From NCBI GenBank assembly GCA_900768125.1, contig CAAGBS010000008.1, forward strand, positions 1 through 12,164: DNA of 12,164 nucleotides, read 5' to 3'. The translations under genes were made by a program, and so were the position numbers. Every line of letters begins with the position of its first letter. The first letter of the stretch is position 1. Positions 5,643 through 12,047 of the stretch are shown piece by piece. The DNA is from Oscillospiraceae bacterium. GTDB taxonomy: Bacteria; Bacillota; Clostridia; Oscillospirales; Ruminococcaceae. A model generated the notes under the pieces. It searched no databases, had not been told where the DNA came from, and saw nothing but the letters and a program-made list of their open reading frames with translations.

Positions 5643-7622
5643 ATGGATAGAAATACTTCTGCTTTAATGCGGCTGCCTGCTGTGGGTCTCGGGATAGGCG
5701 TTACTGTCGGCTGTCTCTGCGCATGCAATGCGGAAATTATCGCCTGCGTGACGGGGCTTGTCATTGCCGCGGGGCTGCTTATCGCTGCGGTCTTACGGCG
5801 AAAAATGCAGTTTTACGCCGCCGGACTTCTCGCGGGTATCGTCAGCATGACGGTATGCAGGTTCGGGTATTTTGCTTCGCTGGAAAAACTTGCCGGAACG
5901 GATATATCAGCGGACTGCCATGTAGTAAGCGTTGGTTATTCTGACGAGCGCTGGTCGGCTGGCAGAGCGTTCTGCATTCTTGACGGGATACCTGCGCTGA
6001 TAGATATTTCCGGCGACGCCGTACTCCAGACCGGGGACTCGATCAGCGCAGAACTTCACATTGAGAAAGCCGAACGGAATATATTCACTTTCTCGGACGG
6101 CGTGGTGATATCCGGCGAAATAAACAGGCTGAACAGCCGCTCGTCCGGCGCAAGCCTGCTTAGGCTGTTGGAAACGCTCCGCAATACCGCCGCCCGGCGC
6201 TTCGAAATCATCGGCGGCGATGAAGCCGAACTTTGCAAGGGTCTTATCCTCGGCATGAAAAGCGGATTCTCCATGCGGCTGAAACGTGACGTGCTCTACA
6301 GCGGCGTGAACTACATGACCGCAGTTTCCGGCGCGCACATCACCATTTTCCTGGCTCTGCTTTCCCGCCTTATCGGAAAGCGCGGGCGCAGGAAAGACGC
6401 CTGGCTTTCCATTGCCGCCGCAGTTCTGATGATGGCAATGTTCGGATTCACCGCTTCGGTCGTCCGCTCGGGGATAATGATGATAATTATGCAGATGGGA
6501 GCGCTCAATCTGCGCAAGAACGAAACTATAAATTCGCTGTGCGCAACGCTGCTCATCATGGAACTGTTCACCCCGTTCGCCGCCGCTGACCCGGGACTTC
6601 AGATGTCCGCCCTCGGAGTTTTCGGAGCGGCAGTCGCAGGACCGCAGCTGAACAGGCTGAAAAAATTCCGATGGGAACGGCATATGTTCCCTGCCAAAAT
6701 CAAAGAAGCCGCTGTGCTTTCTTTCTGCGCAATGGTCTGTGTGCTGCCTGTCAGCGTTTCGGCGTTCGGCGGATTTTCGCTGGCTGAGATACCGGCTTCC
6801 GTTGCGCTGACTCCATTCTTCTGCGCTGCGCTTCCGCTGGGAGTTATCTACGCAGTCAGCGGTATCCCGGGGCTGGATATCATTCTGAAAGCGGTGATGG
6901 TCTGCTTCCGCGCCATTCTCGGATTCTTCGGCGGAATGACTGAAGCCTGGCTGCCCTGCGATGACAATGCGATAACAATTGCTGCGCTGCTGGCTCCTGT
7001 GCTGCTGTCGCTCGCGATATTCCTCAGCGACCACTACAAGGCTGCATTCTCAGCTTTTGTGCTGGATATAATTCTGGTGCTGTGCCTGTGCATTCCGAAT
7101 ATCAGTCTCAGGCAGCATATCGACTTTGTTTCCGATGGCTCTAGCGGTGCGGCTGTAATTTACTCAGGCAGGAGCGCGGCAGTTCTCATCAGCGGGAAAA
7201 GCGCCTGCGCAAAGCAGCTTTCGGAGCTTCTCATCAAACAGGGGATAAGCAGTATCCAGCTTGTCAACGCCCCGCAGCTTGAACTCAGCGGGCTTCTGCA
7301 GCTGAGGGAGCTTACCGGAATTATCCCCGCCGATACGCTCATGCTGCCCGCCGAATGCACCGAAACTGCACGCGGCACCGGAATTGACGATCTCGAAAAC
7401 GCGCTGCCCGCACTGGAAATGATGGAAGTCAACGGCTCGACTTTCGCCTGCGTTCAGGTAGGCAGTGATACTGACGCGGATATCGCGTTATACTATGGCT
7501 ATAAGCGCTCCGTGCCGCAGACGAACGCCCGGCTTGCGCTGTTCGCGTCTTCACGCCAGAACGAACTGCCGGACGGCGGTATCAATATACATGACGATGA
7601 TGTCAGGATAGAACTGAATTAG
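5643..7622 (+). CDS. comEC: ComEC/Rec2-type DNA uptake channel protein with degenerate MBL domain
   Basis: Membrane channel family that carries single-stranded DNA into the cell during natural transformation. The 659-residue protein has N-terminal membrane segments (about 12-75), a soluble OB-like part (about 85-165) and the Competence domain (about 195-485). That domain carries the family motifs VSGAHITIFLALLSRL (228-243), RSGIMMIIMQMG (275-286) and DPGLQMSALGVFG (316-328). Residues about 490-659 sit where full-length ComEC has a metallo-beta-lactamase-like domain, but HxHxDH is absent: the corresponding stretch reads QLVNAPQLELSG (539-550). No upstream in-frame start exists before a stop at 5622, so ATG 5643 is the earliest, yet it has no recognisable ribosome binding site. 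It lies between ybaB and recR and stops 10 nt before recR. No other competence gene is in the window, so a working uptake system is not shown. Confidence 0.85.
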   Translation: MDRNTSALMRLPAVGLGIGVTVGCLCACNAEIIACVTGLVIAAGLLIAAVLRRKMQFYAAGLLAGIVSMTVCRFGYFASLEKLAGTDISADCHVVSVGYSDERWSAGRAFCILDGIPALIDISGDAVLQTGDSISAELHIEKAERNIFTFSDGVVISGEINRLNSRSSGASLLRLLETLRNTAARRFEIIGGDEAELCKGLILGMKSGFSMRLKRDVLYSGVNYMTAVSGAHITIFLALLSRLIGKRGRRKDAWLSIAAAVLMMAMFGFTASVVRSGIMMIIMQMGALNLRKNETINSLCATLLIMELFTPFAAADPGLQMSALGVFGAAVAGPQLNRLKKFRWERHMFPAKIKEAAVLSFCAMVCVLPVSVSAFGGFSLAEIPASVALTPFFCAALPLGVIYAVSGIPGLDIILKAVMVCFRAILGFFGGMTEAWLPCDDNAITIAALLAPVLLSLAIFLSDHYKAAFSAFVLDIILVLCLCIPNISLRQHIDFVSDGSSGAAVIYSGRSAAVLISGKSACAKQLSELLIKQGISSIQLVNAPQLELSGLLQLRELTGIIPADTLMLPAECTETARGTGIDDLENALPALEMMEVNGSTFACVQVGSDTDADIALYYGYKRSVPQTNARLALFASSRQNELPDGGINIHDDDVRIELN

Positions 7623-7632
7623 AGGAGAAACT

Positions 7633-8229
7633 ATGTCTGAATTTGTATCAGCTCCGCTGGCGCTTGCCGCAGAGCAATTCGCAAAGCTGCCCGGTATCGG
7701 CATAAAGACCGCGCAGCGCCTTGCTTACTACATGCTCAATCTCCCGCCCCATGAGGTGGAGGAATTTGCTGATAATCTCGTCCGCGCGAGGAATGGAGTG
7801 CAGCTGTGCCGCTGCTGCCAGAACTTCACCGACCGCGAGATATGCGAGATATGCTCCGACGACCAGCGGGACAAATCCGTGATATGCGTTGTGGAGTCCC
7901 CGAAGGACGTTTCCGCATTCGAGCGCTCCGGCGGCTTCGAGGGTGTATATCACGTTCTTCACGGGCTGCTGTCGCCGATGGACGGAGTTACCGCCGAGGA
8001 CCTCAAAATCAAGGAACTGATGGGCAGACTGTCCGATGTGCGGGAGGTCATCATGGCGACAAACCCTACAGTCGAGGGAGAGGCTACCGCAGTGTACATC
8101 AGCCGCCTGATAAAGCCGATGGGAATTAAAGTCACGCGGCTCGCCTACGGTCTGCCTGCCGGAAGCGCGCTTGAATTTGCCGACGACGTTACGCTGATGA
8201 AAGCCCTCGAAAACCGCAGCGCACTGTAA
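7633..8229 (+). CDS. recR: Recombination mediator protein RecR
   Basis: Part of the RecFOR pathway, which helps load RecA on gapped DNA covered by single-strand binding protein. The 198-residue protein shows the full family layout. A helix-hairpin-helix (about 10-35, KLPGIGIKTAQRLAYYML) is followed by a zinc finger with cysteines 59, 62, 71 and 74. A Toprim domain (about 82-175) has Glu88 in VVES and the motif TNPTVEGEAT (143-152). The conserved C-terminal motif GLPAGSALEFADDVTL is at 173-188. A strong AGAGGAG ribosome binding site sits just after the comEC stop. The gene is probably the last of the dnaX-ybaB-comEC-recR unit, but no good plus-strand terminator follows. Confidence 0.97.
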   Translation: MSEFVSAPLALAAEQFAKLPGIGIKTAQRLAYYMLNLPPHEVEEFADNLVRARNGVQLCRCCQNFTDREICEICSDDQRDKSVICVVESPKDVSAFERSGGFEGVYHVLHGLLSPMDGVTAEDLKIKELMGRLSDVREVIMATNPTVEGEATAVYISRLIKPMGIKVTRLAYGLPAGSALEFADDVTLMKALENRSAL

Positions 8230-8241
8230 AAAAGATCCCGC

Positions 8242-8277
8242 AAAAAAAAGATCCCGCAGGCTGAAAAGACTGCGGGA
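8242..8277 (-). terminator. Rho-independent terminator facing the minus strand
   Basis: TCCCGCAG (8252-8259) pairs with CTGCGGGA (8270-8277). On the minus strand the stem is followed by ATC and eight T residues (complement of the A-run 8242-8249), a textbook terminator. A second TGCGGGATC plus T-run follows at 8241-8230. On the plus strand only AAAGATAATATTT follows, so it is a poor terminator for recR. No minus-strand protein gene is upstream of it, which points to a non-coding minus-strand transcript. Confidence 0.6.
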
Positions 8278-8297
8278 AAGATAATATTTCAGCCTGC
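8256..8297 (+). promoter_or_regulatory. Alternative hairpin overlapping the terminator stem
   Basis: GCAGGCTGAAA (8256-8266) is perfectly complementary to TTTCAGCCTGC (8287-8297). This 11-bp stem uses bases of the shorter TCCCGCAG stem, so the two folds compete or must rearrange. Such an arrangement is found in attenuators; function here is inferred. Confidence 0.4.
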
Positions 8298-8323
8298 ACG
8301 AAAAAAGGAAGGAAAACGTACAG

Positions 8324-8360
8324 ACCTCTTGATGATCAAATCATCATAAAAAGGGGAGGT
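8324..8360 (+). promoter_or_regulatory. Hairpin that could mask a ribosome binding site
   Basis: ACCTC (8324-8328) is complementary to GAGGT (8356-8360) in the strong Shine-Dalgarno-like GGGGAGG. Between them TGATGAT-CAA-ATCATCA (8330-8346) makes a perfect 7-bp inner stem. The outer pairing would hide the ribosome binding site placed before the ATG-TGA at 8366. Confidence 0.35.
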
Positions 8361-8367
8361 AGGTTAT

Positions 8368-8409
8368 GTGAATACCGCTTTCGCGGCAGCTTGTCGGCAG
8401 TTACCCTAA
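8368..8409 (+). CDS. Possible 13-codon leader peptide (GTG start)
   Basis: A GGGGAGG ribosome binding site (8353-8359) precedes ATG at 8366, which is followed at once by the stop TGA. One frame over, GTG at 8368 opens a short frame, (M)NTAFAAACRQLP, ending at TAA 8407-8409. The stop lies inside the left arm of the inverted repeat 8400-8467, so a ribosome here would alter that fold. The good ribosome binding site is otherwise unexplained, but a peptide this short cannot be proven from sequence. The ATG-TGA start-stop unit is an alternative reading of the same site. Confidence 0.18.
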   Translation: MNTAFAAACRQLP

Positions 8410-8467
8410 CCTTTAAGGTTTTCTGCTGTGATTATATGATACACCCCATGTATGAATTTAGGGTAAC
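8400..8467. repeat. 10-bp perfect inverted repeat upstream of the MATE gene
   Basis: GTTACCCTAA (8400-8409) and TTAGGGTAAC (8458-8467) are exact reverse complements 48 bp apart. Inside lie the palindrome AACCTTTAAGGTT, a TATGAT -10-like hexamer (8435-8440) and the dyad TGATACA-CCCCA-TGTATGA (8437-8455). It may be the outer stem of an RNA domain or paired binding sites. Confidence 0.6.
8437..8455. promoter_or_regulatory. Operator-like dyad near a possible MATE promoter
   Basis: TGATACA-CCCCA-TGTATGA is a 7+5+7 imperfect dyad (one mismatch per arm). It overlaps a TATGAT -10-like hexamer at 8435-8440. The hexamer 17 bp upstream, TTTAAG (8412-8417), is a weak -35. If that promoter is real, a repressor bound here would block it. 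Confidence 0.3.
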
Positions 8468-8473
8468 GGCTTT

Positions 8474-8514
8474 GTGAAATCATGGTGAAATTCGTTGGTA
8501 CAGCTATTTCACCA
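8474..8514. promoter_or_regulatory. Repeated GTGAAAT motif and dyad upstream of the MATE gene
   Basis: GTGAAAT occurs at 8474-8480 and 8485-8491, 11 bp apart (one helical turn). Its reverse complement ATTTCAC is at 8506-8512. TGGTGAAAT (8483-8491) and ATTTCACCA (8506-8514) form a perfect 9-bp inverted repeat with a 14-nt spacer. The pattern suits a regulator binding site or an RNA hairpin before the start codon at 8553. Confidence 0.4.
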
Positions 8515-8552
8515 AACGAAATAACACACATAACAAAAGAAAGAGTGATTTA

Positions 8553-9956
8553 ATGAACACCACAGAAAACGCAAACAACCCGCGCTCAGAAATGCTCGGC
8601 AATGCGCCGGTGACCTCGCTGATGATAAAATTCGCAGTGCCCAGTATTATAGCTATGCTGGTCGGCGCACTGTACAATATAGTCGACCAGCTGTTCATCG
8701 GACAGGCTGTCGGGCAGCTTGGAAACGCCGCGACCAACATCGCTTTCCCGTTTTCTACCTCCTGTCTTTCGCTGGCGCTGCTGTTCGGAATAGGCGGCGC
8801 GAGCTGCTTCAACCTCAGCATGGGGCGCGGCGACAGGGAGCAGGCTCCCTACTACGTTGGAAACGCAGCGCTGATGATGGCGATATGCGGCGTTGTTCTG
8901 ATGACTGTCACACAGATATTCCTGACCCCGCTGCTGAAGCTTTTCGGCTCCCCGGCGGAAGTGCTCCCGCTGGCGCAGGAATACGTCGGGATAACCGCCT
9001 GGGGATTCCCGTTCATGATAATCACCACAGGCGGCGGGCACCTGATACGCGCCGATGGAAGCCCGCGAATGACTATGCTCTGCAATCTGCTGGGTGCAGT
9101 CATCAACACGGTGCTTGACGCGGTTTTCGTGCTCGGGCTGGACTGGAAAATGACCGGCGCGGCGTGGGCTACAGTCATAGGGCAGGTCATCTCGGGGACT
9201 GTCGCTATAGTCTACCTTACCCGCTACAAGACTGTTCATCTGGGGCTGAAACACCTGATAATACGCTGGAAATACACAGGTAAAATAATCGCTATAGGCA
9301 TGGCGAGCTGCATAAATCAGCTTGCAATGATGATAGTGCAGATAGTGATGAACAACCTGCTGAAGCACTACGGCGCGCTTTCGATATACGGCGAATCCAT
9401 ACCTATCGCAGTTTCGGGTATAGTCATGAAAGTGAACCAGATAACGTTCTCCATCGTCATCGGTCTGGGACAGGGTGCGCAGCCCATAATCAGCTTCAAT
9501 TACGGCGCACGGAAATATCCGCGCGTCAGGGCGGCGCTGCGTTCTGCGATAACTGTCGGCGCGGGCGTTGCGGTGCTGGCGTTCATTATGTTCCAGCTGT
9601 TCCCGCGGGAAATAATCTCGATATTCGGCAAAGGCTCGGAGGAATATTTTGAATTTGGCGTGAAGTTCTTCAGGATTTTCCTGTTCTTCACCTGGCTGAA
9701 CTGCCTGCAGCCCATCGCTTCAATGTTCTTCACCTCTATCGGTAAATCGTTCAAGGGAGCGTTCCTGTCGCTCACAAGGCAGATACTCTTCCTGCTGCCG
9801 CCGATGATAGTGCTCCCGCTGTTCATGGGGATAGACGGAATGCTGTGGGCCGGTCCGTTCGCCGACCTGCTTTCCGCTGCGGCGGCTATCATAATGATAA
9901 TCGTGGAACTTCGCATCATGAAGCGCGAGGAAGCCGGATTCCAGGAAAATAAGTAA
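8553..9956 (+). CDS. MATE family multidrug/toxin efflux transporter
   Basis: Predicted 12-helix inner-membrane antiporter that exports cationic drugs or metabolites in exchange for Na+ or H+. At 467 residues it has normal MATE length and two homologous halves. Family features include IKFAVPSIIAMLVGALYNIVDQLFIGQ (about 25-51), the loop motif RADGSPRMTM (166-175), NTVLDAVFV (185-193) and, in the second half, GLGQGAQPIISFNYGAR (304-320). It resembles the MepA/NorM-like branch common in Clostridia, but the substrate cannot be told from sequence. The ATG at 8553 has only a weak purine-rich upstream sequence (GAAAGAG). The structured 323-bp leader and dyads suggest regulated expression. The MerR-family gene in the window is 2 kb away on the other strand, and no link is shown. 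Confidence 0.93.
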   Translation: MNTTENANNPRSEMLGNAPVTSLMIKFAVPSIIAMLVGALYNIVDQLFIGQAVGQLGNAATNIAFPFSTSCLSLALLFGIGGASCFNLSMGRGDREQAPYYVGNAALMMAICGVVLMTVTQIFLTPLLKLFGSPAEVLPLAQEYVGITAWGFPFMIITTGGGHLIRADGSPRMTMLCNLLGAVINTVLDAVFVLGLDWKMTGAAWATVIGQVISGTVAIVYLTRYKTVHLGLKHLIIRWKYTGKIIAIGMASCINQLAMMIVQIVMNNLLKHYGALSIYGESIPIAVSGIVMKVNQITFSIVIGLGQGAQPIISFNYGARKYPRVRAALRSAITVGAGVAVLAFIMFQLFPREIISIFGKGSEEYFEFGVKFFRIFLFFTWLNCLQPIASMFFTSIGKSFKGAFLSLTRQILFLLPPMIVLPLFMGIDGMLWAGPFADLLSAAAAIIMIIVELRIMKREEAGFQENK

Positions 9957-9990
9957 AAAAATGGGGCTGCGTAAGTAAGCCCCATTTTTT
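9957..9990. terminator. Bidirectional terminator between MATE and PP2C genes
   Basis: AAAAATGGGGCT (9957-9968) pairs perfectly with AGCCCCATTTTT (9978-9989) around a 9-nt loop, with A-run and T-run on opposite sides. It starts right after the MATE stop codon. Its T-tract end reaches the last codon of the convergent PP2C gene (9989), so it can end both transcripts. Confidence 0.92.
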
Positions 9991-11626
9991 ATATCAGAGC
10001 ACTGCCGCGCCCGGAAAGCAGCACCAGCGCCGCGACAAGTCCCCCAAGCATAAGCAGCGCTGCCGCCGCGGAAATCACCAGCCGGAGAAGATTCCGGCTT
10101 TTTTTGCGCACCTGGGGCTTCTCCGGCTCGTCCGTGACCATACCGCATATAATCGTGTAGTTATCGCCGCTGTTCCCGGTTCTGAGAAGCAGCCTTTTCA
10201 GCATTCTGGCGCTCCACTCGCCCGGAGTTGCCGACTTCGCGAGGTCGCACTCCATCTCATGCTCGTGGATATGCTCCCAGAATCCGTCCGTACACAGCAG
10301 GAATGCGTCCCCGGACTGAGCCGTGATCTGCTCCGGCAGGCGTTTCAACTCCAGCCGATCGCCGCTGCCCAGCACTTTTAACAGCTGGGAGCGGTCCTCG
10401 CTGCCGCGTATCTGCTCGGGGGTAATCTGCCCCAGTTCGACTGCCGCCTGGCACACGGAATGGTCGCGGGTCTGCGCTGCTACCCTGCCGTTTCGGAAGT
10501 AGTACACCCGGCTGTCGCCGACATTGCCGAATGTGAATACGCCTTCTCTAAGCCTTGCCGCCGCAACTGTAGTCATGCCGCCGCCGAGCTTTCTCACCGC
10601 AGTGTTAGCACCATCGAACAGCCCGGACATCTCCTCGGGGGAATCAGCTTCGGAATAATGCTCCGCAATATACTTCACAGCCGTCCGGGAGGCTTCCCCG
10701 CCGCCGCTGTGACCGCCCAGCCCGTCCGCGACTGCAAACATATCGCCGCCGCAGAATACGCTGTCCTCGTTGTGGTCGGAGCCGCCCTCGCAGGTGTACA
10801 CGGAGCGCTCAGCGCGAAGCACCGCGCCCGTTACCGCATTCTGCGGCTCTTCCGGCGGGAATACCTCACGAAATTCCAGCACTGCCGCCGTCAGATTATC
10901 CTGATTCGAGAATCCCCTGGCAAGCACACGCCCCAGTATGTCCTCCGCCGCACCCGCTGCGGTCAGCGTGAGGGACTGCATCAGAGTCTTGTCCGACAGC
11001 GCATTGTAAACGCCGTCGCTGCATATCAGCAGCCTATCCCCGGCTTGCGGGCGTATAGGAATGATGTTCACGTCCGGCTGGATATTCACTCCCCCGCCCA
11101 TGAACTGCGTGAGGGAATCCTTCTCCGAGTCCTCCGCCGCCTGCACCATAGTCAGCTCGCCGTTTATAACGCGCCCCAGCAGCACGTTCATATAGTCGCC
11201 GTCCTCGGTCATCTGGGTAAGCACGCCGCCGCGCTGGAGATACACCCGGCTGTCCCCGACCGAGCAGATGTGCACTCCGCTGCGGTCGAGGAACACCGCC
11301 GCCATCGTGGAGCCTCCACGGCTGCCGCCTGCGGCTATCTCGCCGCTTATGCGGCGCGCGGCTTCGGTAAGCTGCTGATATACCGGAGTCTGTCCGCAGC
11401 CTATTTCCGCTTCCAGCATTCTGCGGACTGTCCAGCCGCTGACGAACGAACCGGAAGCCATACCGCCCATTCCGTCCGCGACGACCGCCAGGAAGCCGTC
11501 CATCGGGTCGCCGTCCACCGGGGTGAATCCAACGCTGTCCTCCTGATACTCGCGCGCCCCCCGGTGCTGGACGCAGCCTGCTGAAACAGTGCCAAGCCCT
11601 CTGACCTCCACCGAGAACTTATCCAT
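9989..11626 (-). CDS. Tandem-domain PP2C serine/threonine phosphatase, C-terminally membrane-anchored
   Basis: One 545-residue polypeptide with two complete PPM/PP2C domains, metal-dependent phosphatases that remove phosphate from Ser/Thr. Domain 1 (about 12-255) has metal-site residues Asp30 (YQED), Asp51-Gly52 (ADGMGG), Asp204 (CSDG) and Asp243-Asn244 (QDN), plus GDSRVY (124-129). Domain 2 (about 270-498) repeats them: Asp288 (HNED), Asp301-Gly302 (ADGLGG), Asp447 (CTDG), Asp488-Asn489 (GDN), plus GDSRVY (370-375). Domain 2 keeps the canonical TRDHS segment (386-390); domain 1 has TEDGD there, so the active sites are not equivalent. A basic stretch RKKSR (507-511) precedes one hydrophobic helix (about 513-537), so the domains probably face the cytoplasm, tail-anchored. 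Bacterial PP2Cs are usually single-domain and partner a PknB-type kinase; none is here. The start overlaps the merR-like gene by 8 nt, so the two are co-translated. Confidence 0.92.
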   Translation of the reverse strand: MDKFSVEVRGLGTVSAGCVQHRGAREYQEDSVGFTPVDGDPMDGFLAVVADGMGGMASGSFVSGWTVRRMLEAEIGCGQTPVYQQLTEAARRISGEIAAGGSRGGSTMAAVFLDRSGVHICSVGDSRVYLQRGGVLTQMTEDGDYMNVLLGRVINGELTMVQAAEDSEKDSLTQFMGGGVNIQPDVNIIPIRPQAGDRLLICSDGVYNALSDKTLMQSLTLTAAGAAEDILGRVLARGFSNQDNLTAAVLEFREVFPPEEPQNAVTGAVLRAERSVYTCEGGSDHNEDSVFCGGDMFAVADGLGGHSGGGEASRTAVKYIAEHYSEADSPEEMSGLFDGANTAVRKLGGGMTTVAAARLREGVFTFGNVGDSRVYYFRNGRVAAQTRDHSVCQAAVELGQITPEQIRGSEDRSQLLKVLGSGDRLELKRLPEQITAQSGDAFLLCTDGFWEHIHEHEMECDLAKSATPGEWSARMLKRLLLRTGNSGDNYTIICGMVTDEPEKPQVRKKSRNLLRLVISAAAALLMLGGLVAALVLLSGRGSALI

Positions 11627-12026
11627 CTCCGTCCCCGCTGCACTTTTCCTCCTCGTCCCATGAGAGGATACCGGTCTTTACCGCGCGCTCGTACACACTT
11701 ATCTTATAATTCAGCCGCTCTAGGGTCTGGTCTATCTGCTCTTTCATGCTGTTAAGTTCCTCGCGCTGGTCGGTGAGCAGCTTCAGCCGCTGGGGTATCG
11801 TGCTTTCCCCCTGCTGGAACAGCTTGCGGTACTCGACTATCCCGCTTATCGGCAGTCCGGCGCTGCGCATGCACAGCGCAAGCTCCAGCCAGCCGAGGTC
11901 GTCCGGCTGGTAGTCGCGTATCCCTCCCGCCGTCCTTGTGACCTCCGGAACCATGCCGGCCTTTTCGTAATATCTCAGCGTGTCCTGCGATACGCCGTAT
12001 CTTTCGCTGACTTGCTTTATCGTCAT
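11619..12026 (-). CDS. MerR family transcriptional regulator
   Basis: A 135-residue activator/repressor of the MerR family, which remodels promoters with over-long spacers. The N-terminal winged helix-turn-helix is clear: MTIKQVSERYGVSQDTLRYYEKAGMVP (1-27), then GGIRDY (33-38) and LELALCMRSAGLPISGI (47-63). A long dimerisation helix follows (about 75-115, LKLLTDQREELNSMKEQIDQTLERLN). There is no metal-binding cysteine pattern at the end of that helix and no large effector domain, so the ligand is unknown; it is closest in layout to the NmlR/AdhR-like short MerR proteins. An AAGGAGG ribosome binding site (12032-12038) lies 5 nt before the ATG. It overlaps the PP2C gene by 8 nt, which suggests a shared signal. 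The terminal repeat of a mobile element begins only 22 bp upstream, so the native promoter may be lost. Confidence 0.93.
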   Translation of the reverse strand: MTIKQVSERYGVSQDTLRYYEKAGMVPEVTRTAGGIRDYQPDDLGWLELALCMRSAGLPISGIVEYRKLFQQGESTIPQRLKLLTDQREELNSMKEQIDQTLERLNYKISVYERAVKTGILSWDEEEKCSGDGDG

Positions 12027-12047
12027 GACGTCCTCCTTATCTCATAA

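Larger units (their letters stand above)
8230..8552. other. 323-bp structured intergenic region between recR and the MATE gene
   Basis: No conventional gene lies here and I recognise no known riboswitch class. It holds a 12-bp direct repeat (AAAGATCCCGCA at 8231 and 8247), a terminator-like hairpin, an alternative longer hairpin (GCAGGCTGAAA 8256-8266 with TTTCAGCCTGC 8287-8297), and a hairpin over a G-rich ribosome binding site. It also holds a 10-bp inverted repeat (GTTACCCTAA 8400-8409 with TTAGGGTAAC 8458-8467), CCGC-TTTC-GCGG at 8375-8386 (a GAAA tetraloop hairpin on the minus strand), and two operator-like dyads. The density of paired elements suggests regulatory RNA on one or both strands. 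The MATE gene itself has only a weak ribosome binding site. Confidence 0.6.

Noticed and set aside
5907..7034. Long open frame (375 codons) on the minus strand opposite the comEC gene
   Set aside because: Its translation is rich in His, Arg, Gln and Glu with no recognisable domain, as expected for a shadow frame of a GC-rich gene; the opposite strand has clear ComEC motifs.
8230..8552. Known riboswitch (c-di-GMP, PreQ1, guanidine, THF, TPP, FMN, SAM) ahead of the MATE gene
   Set aside because: I looked for the conserved core sequences of these classes on both strands and did not find them; only unassigned structure remains.
10460..11584. Long open frame (374 codons) on the plus strand opposite the PP2C gene
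   Set aside because: It has no recognisable domain, a skewed composition (many Arg, His, Ala), and lies wholly inside a gene with two complete sets of PP2C motifs.
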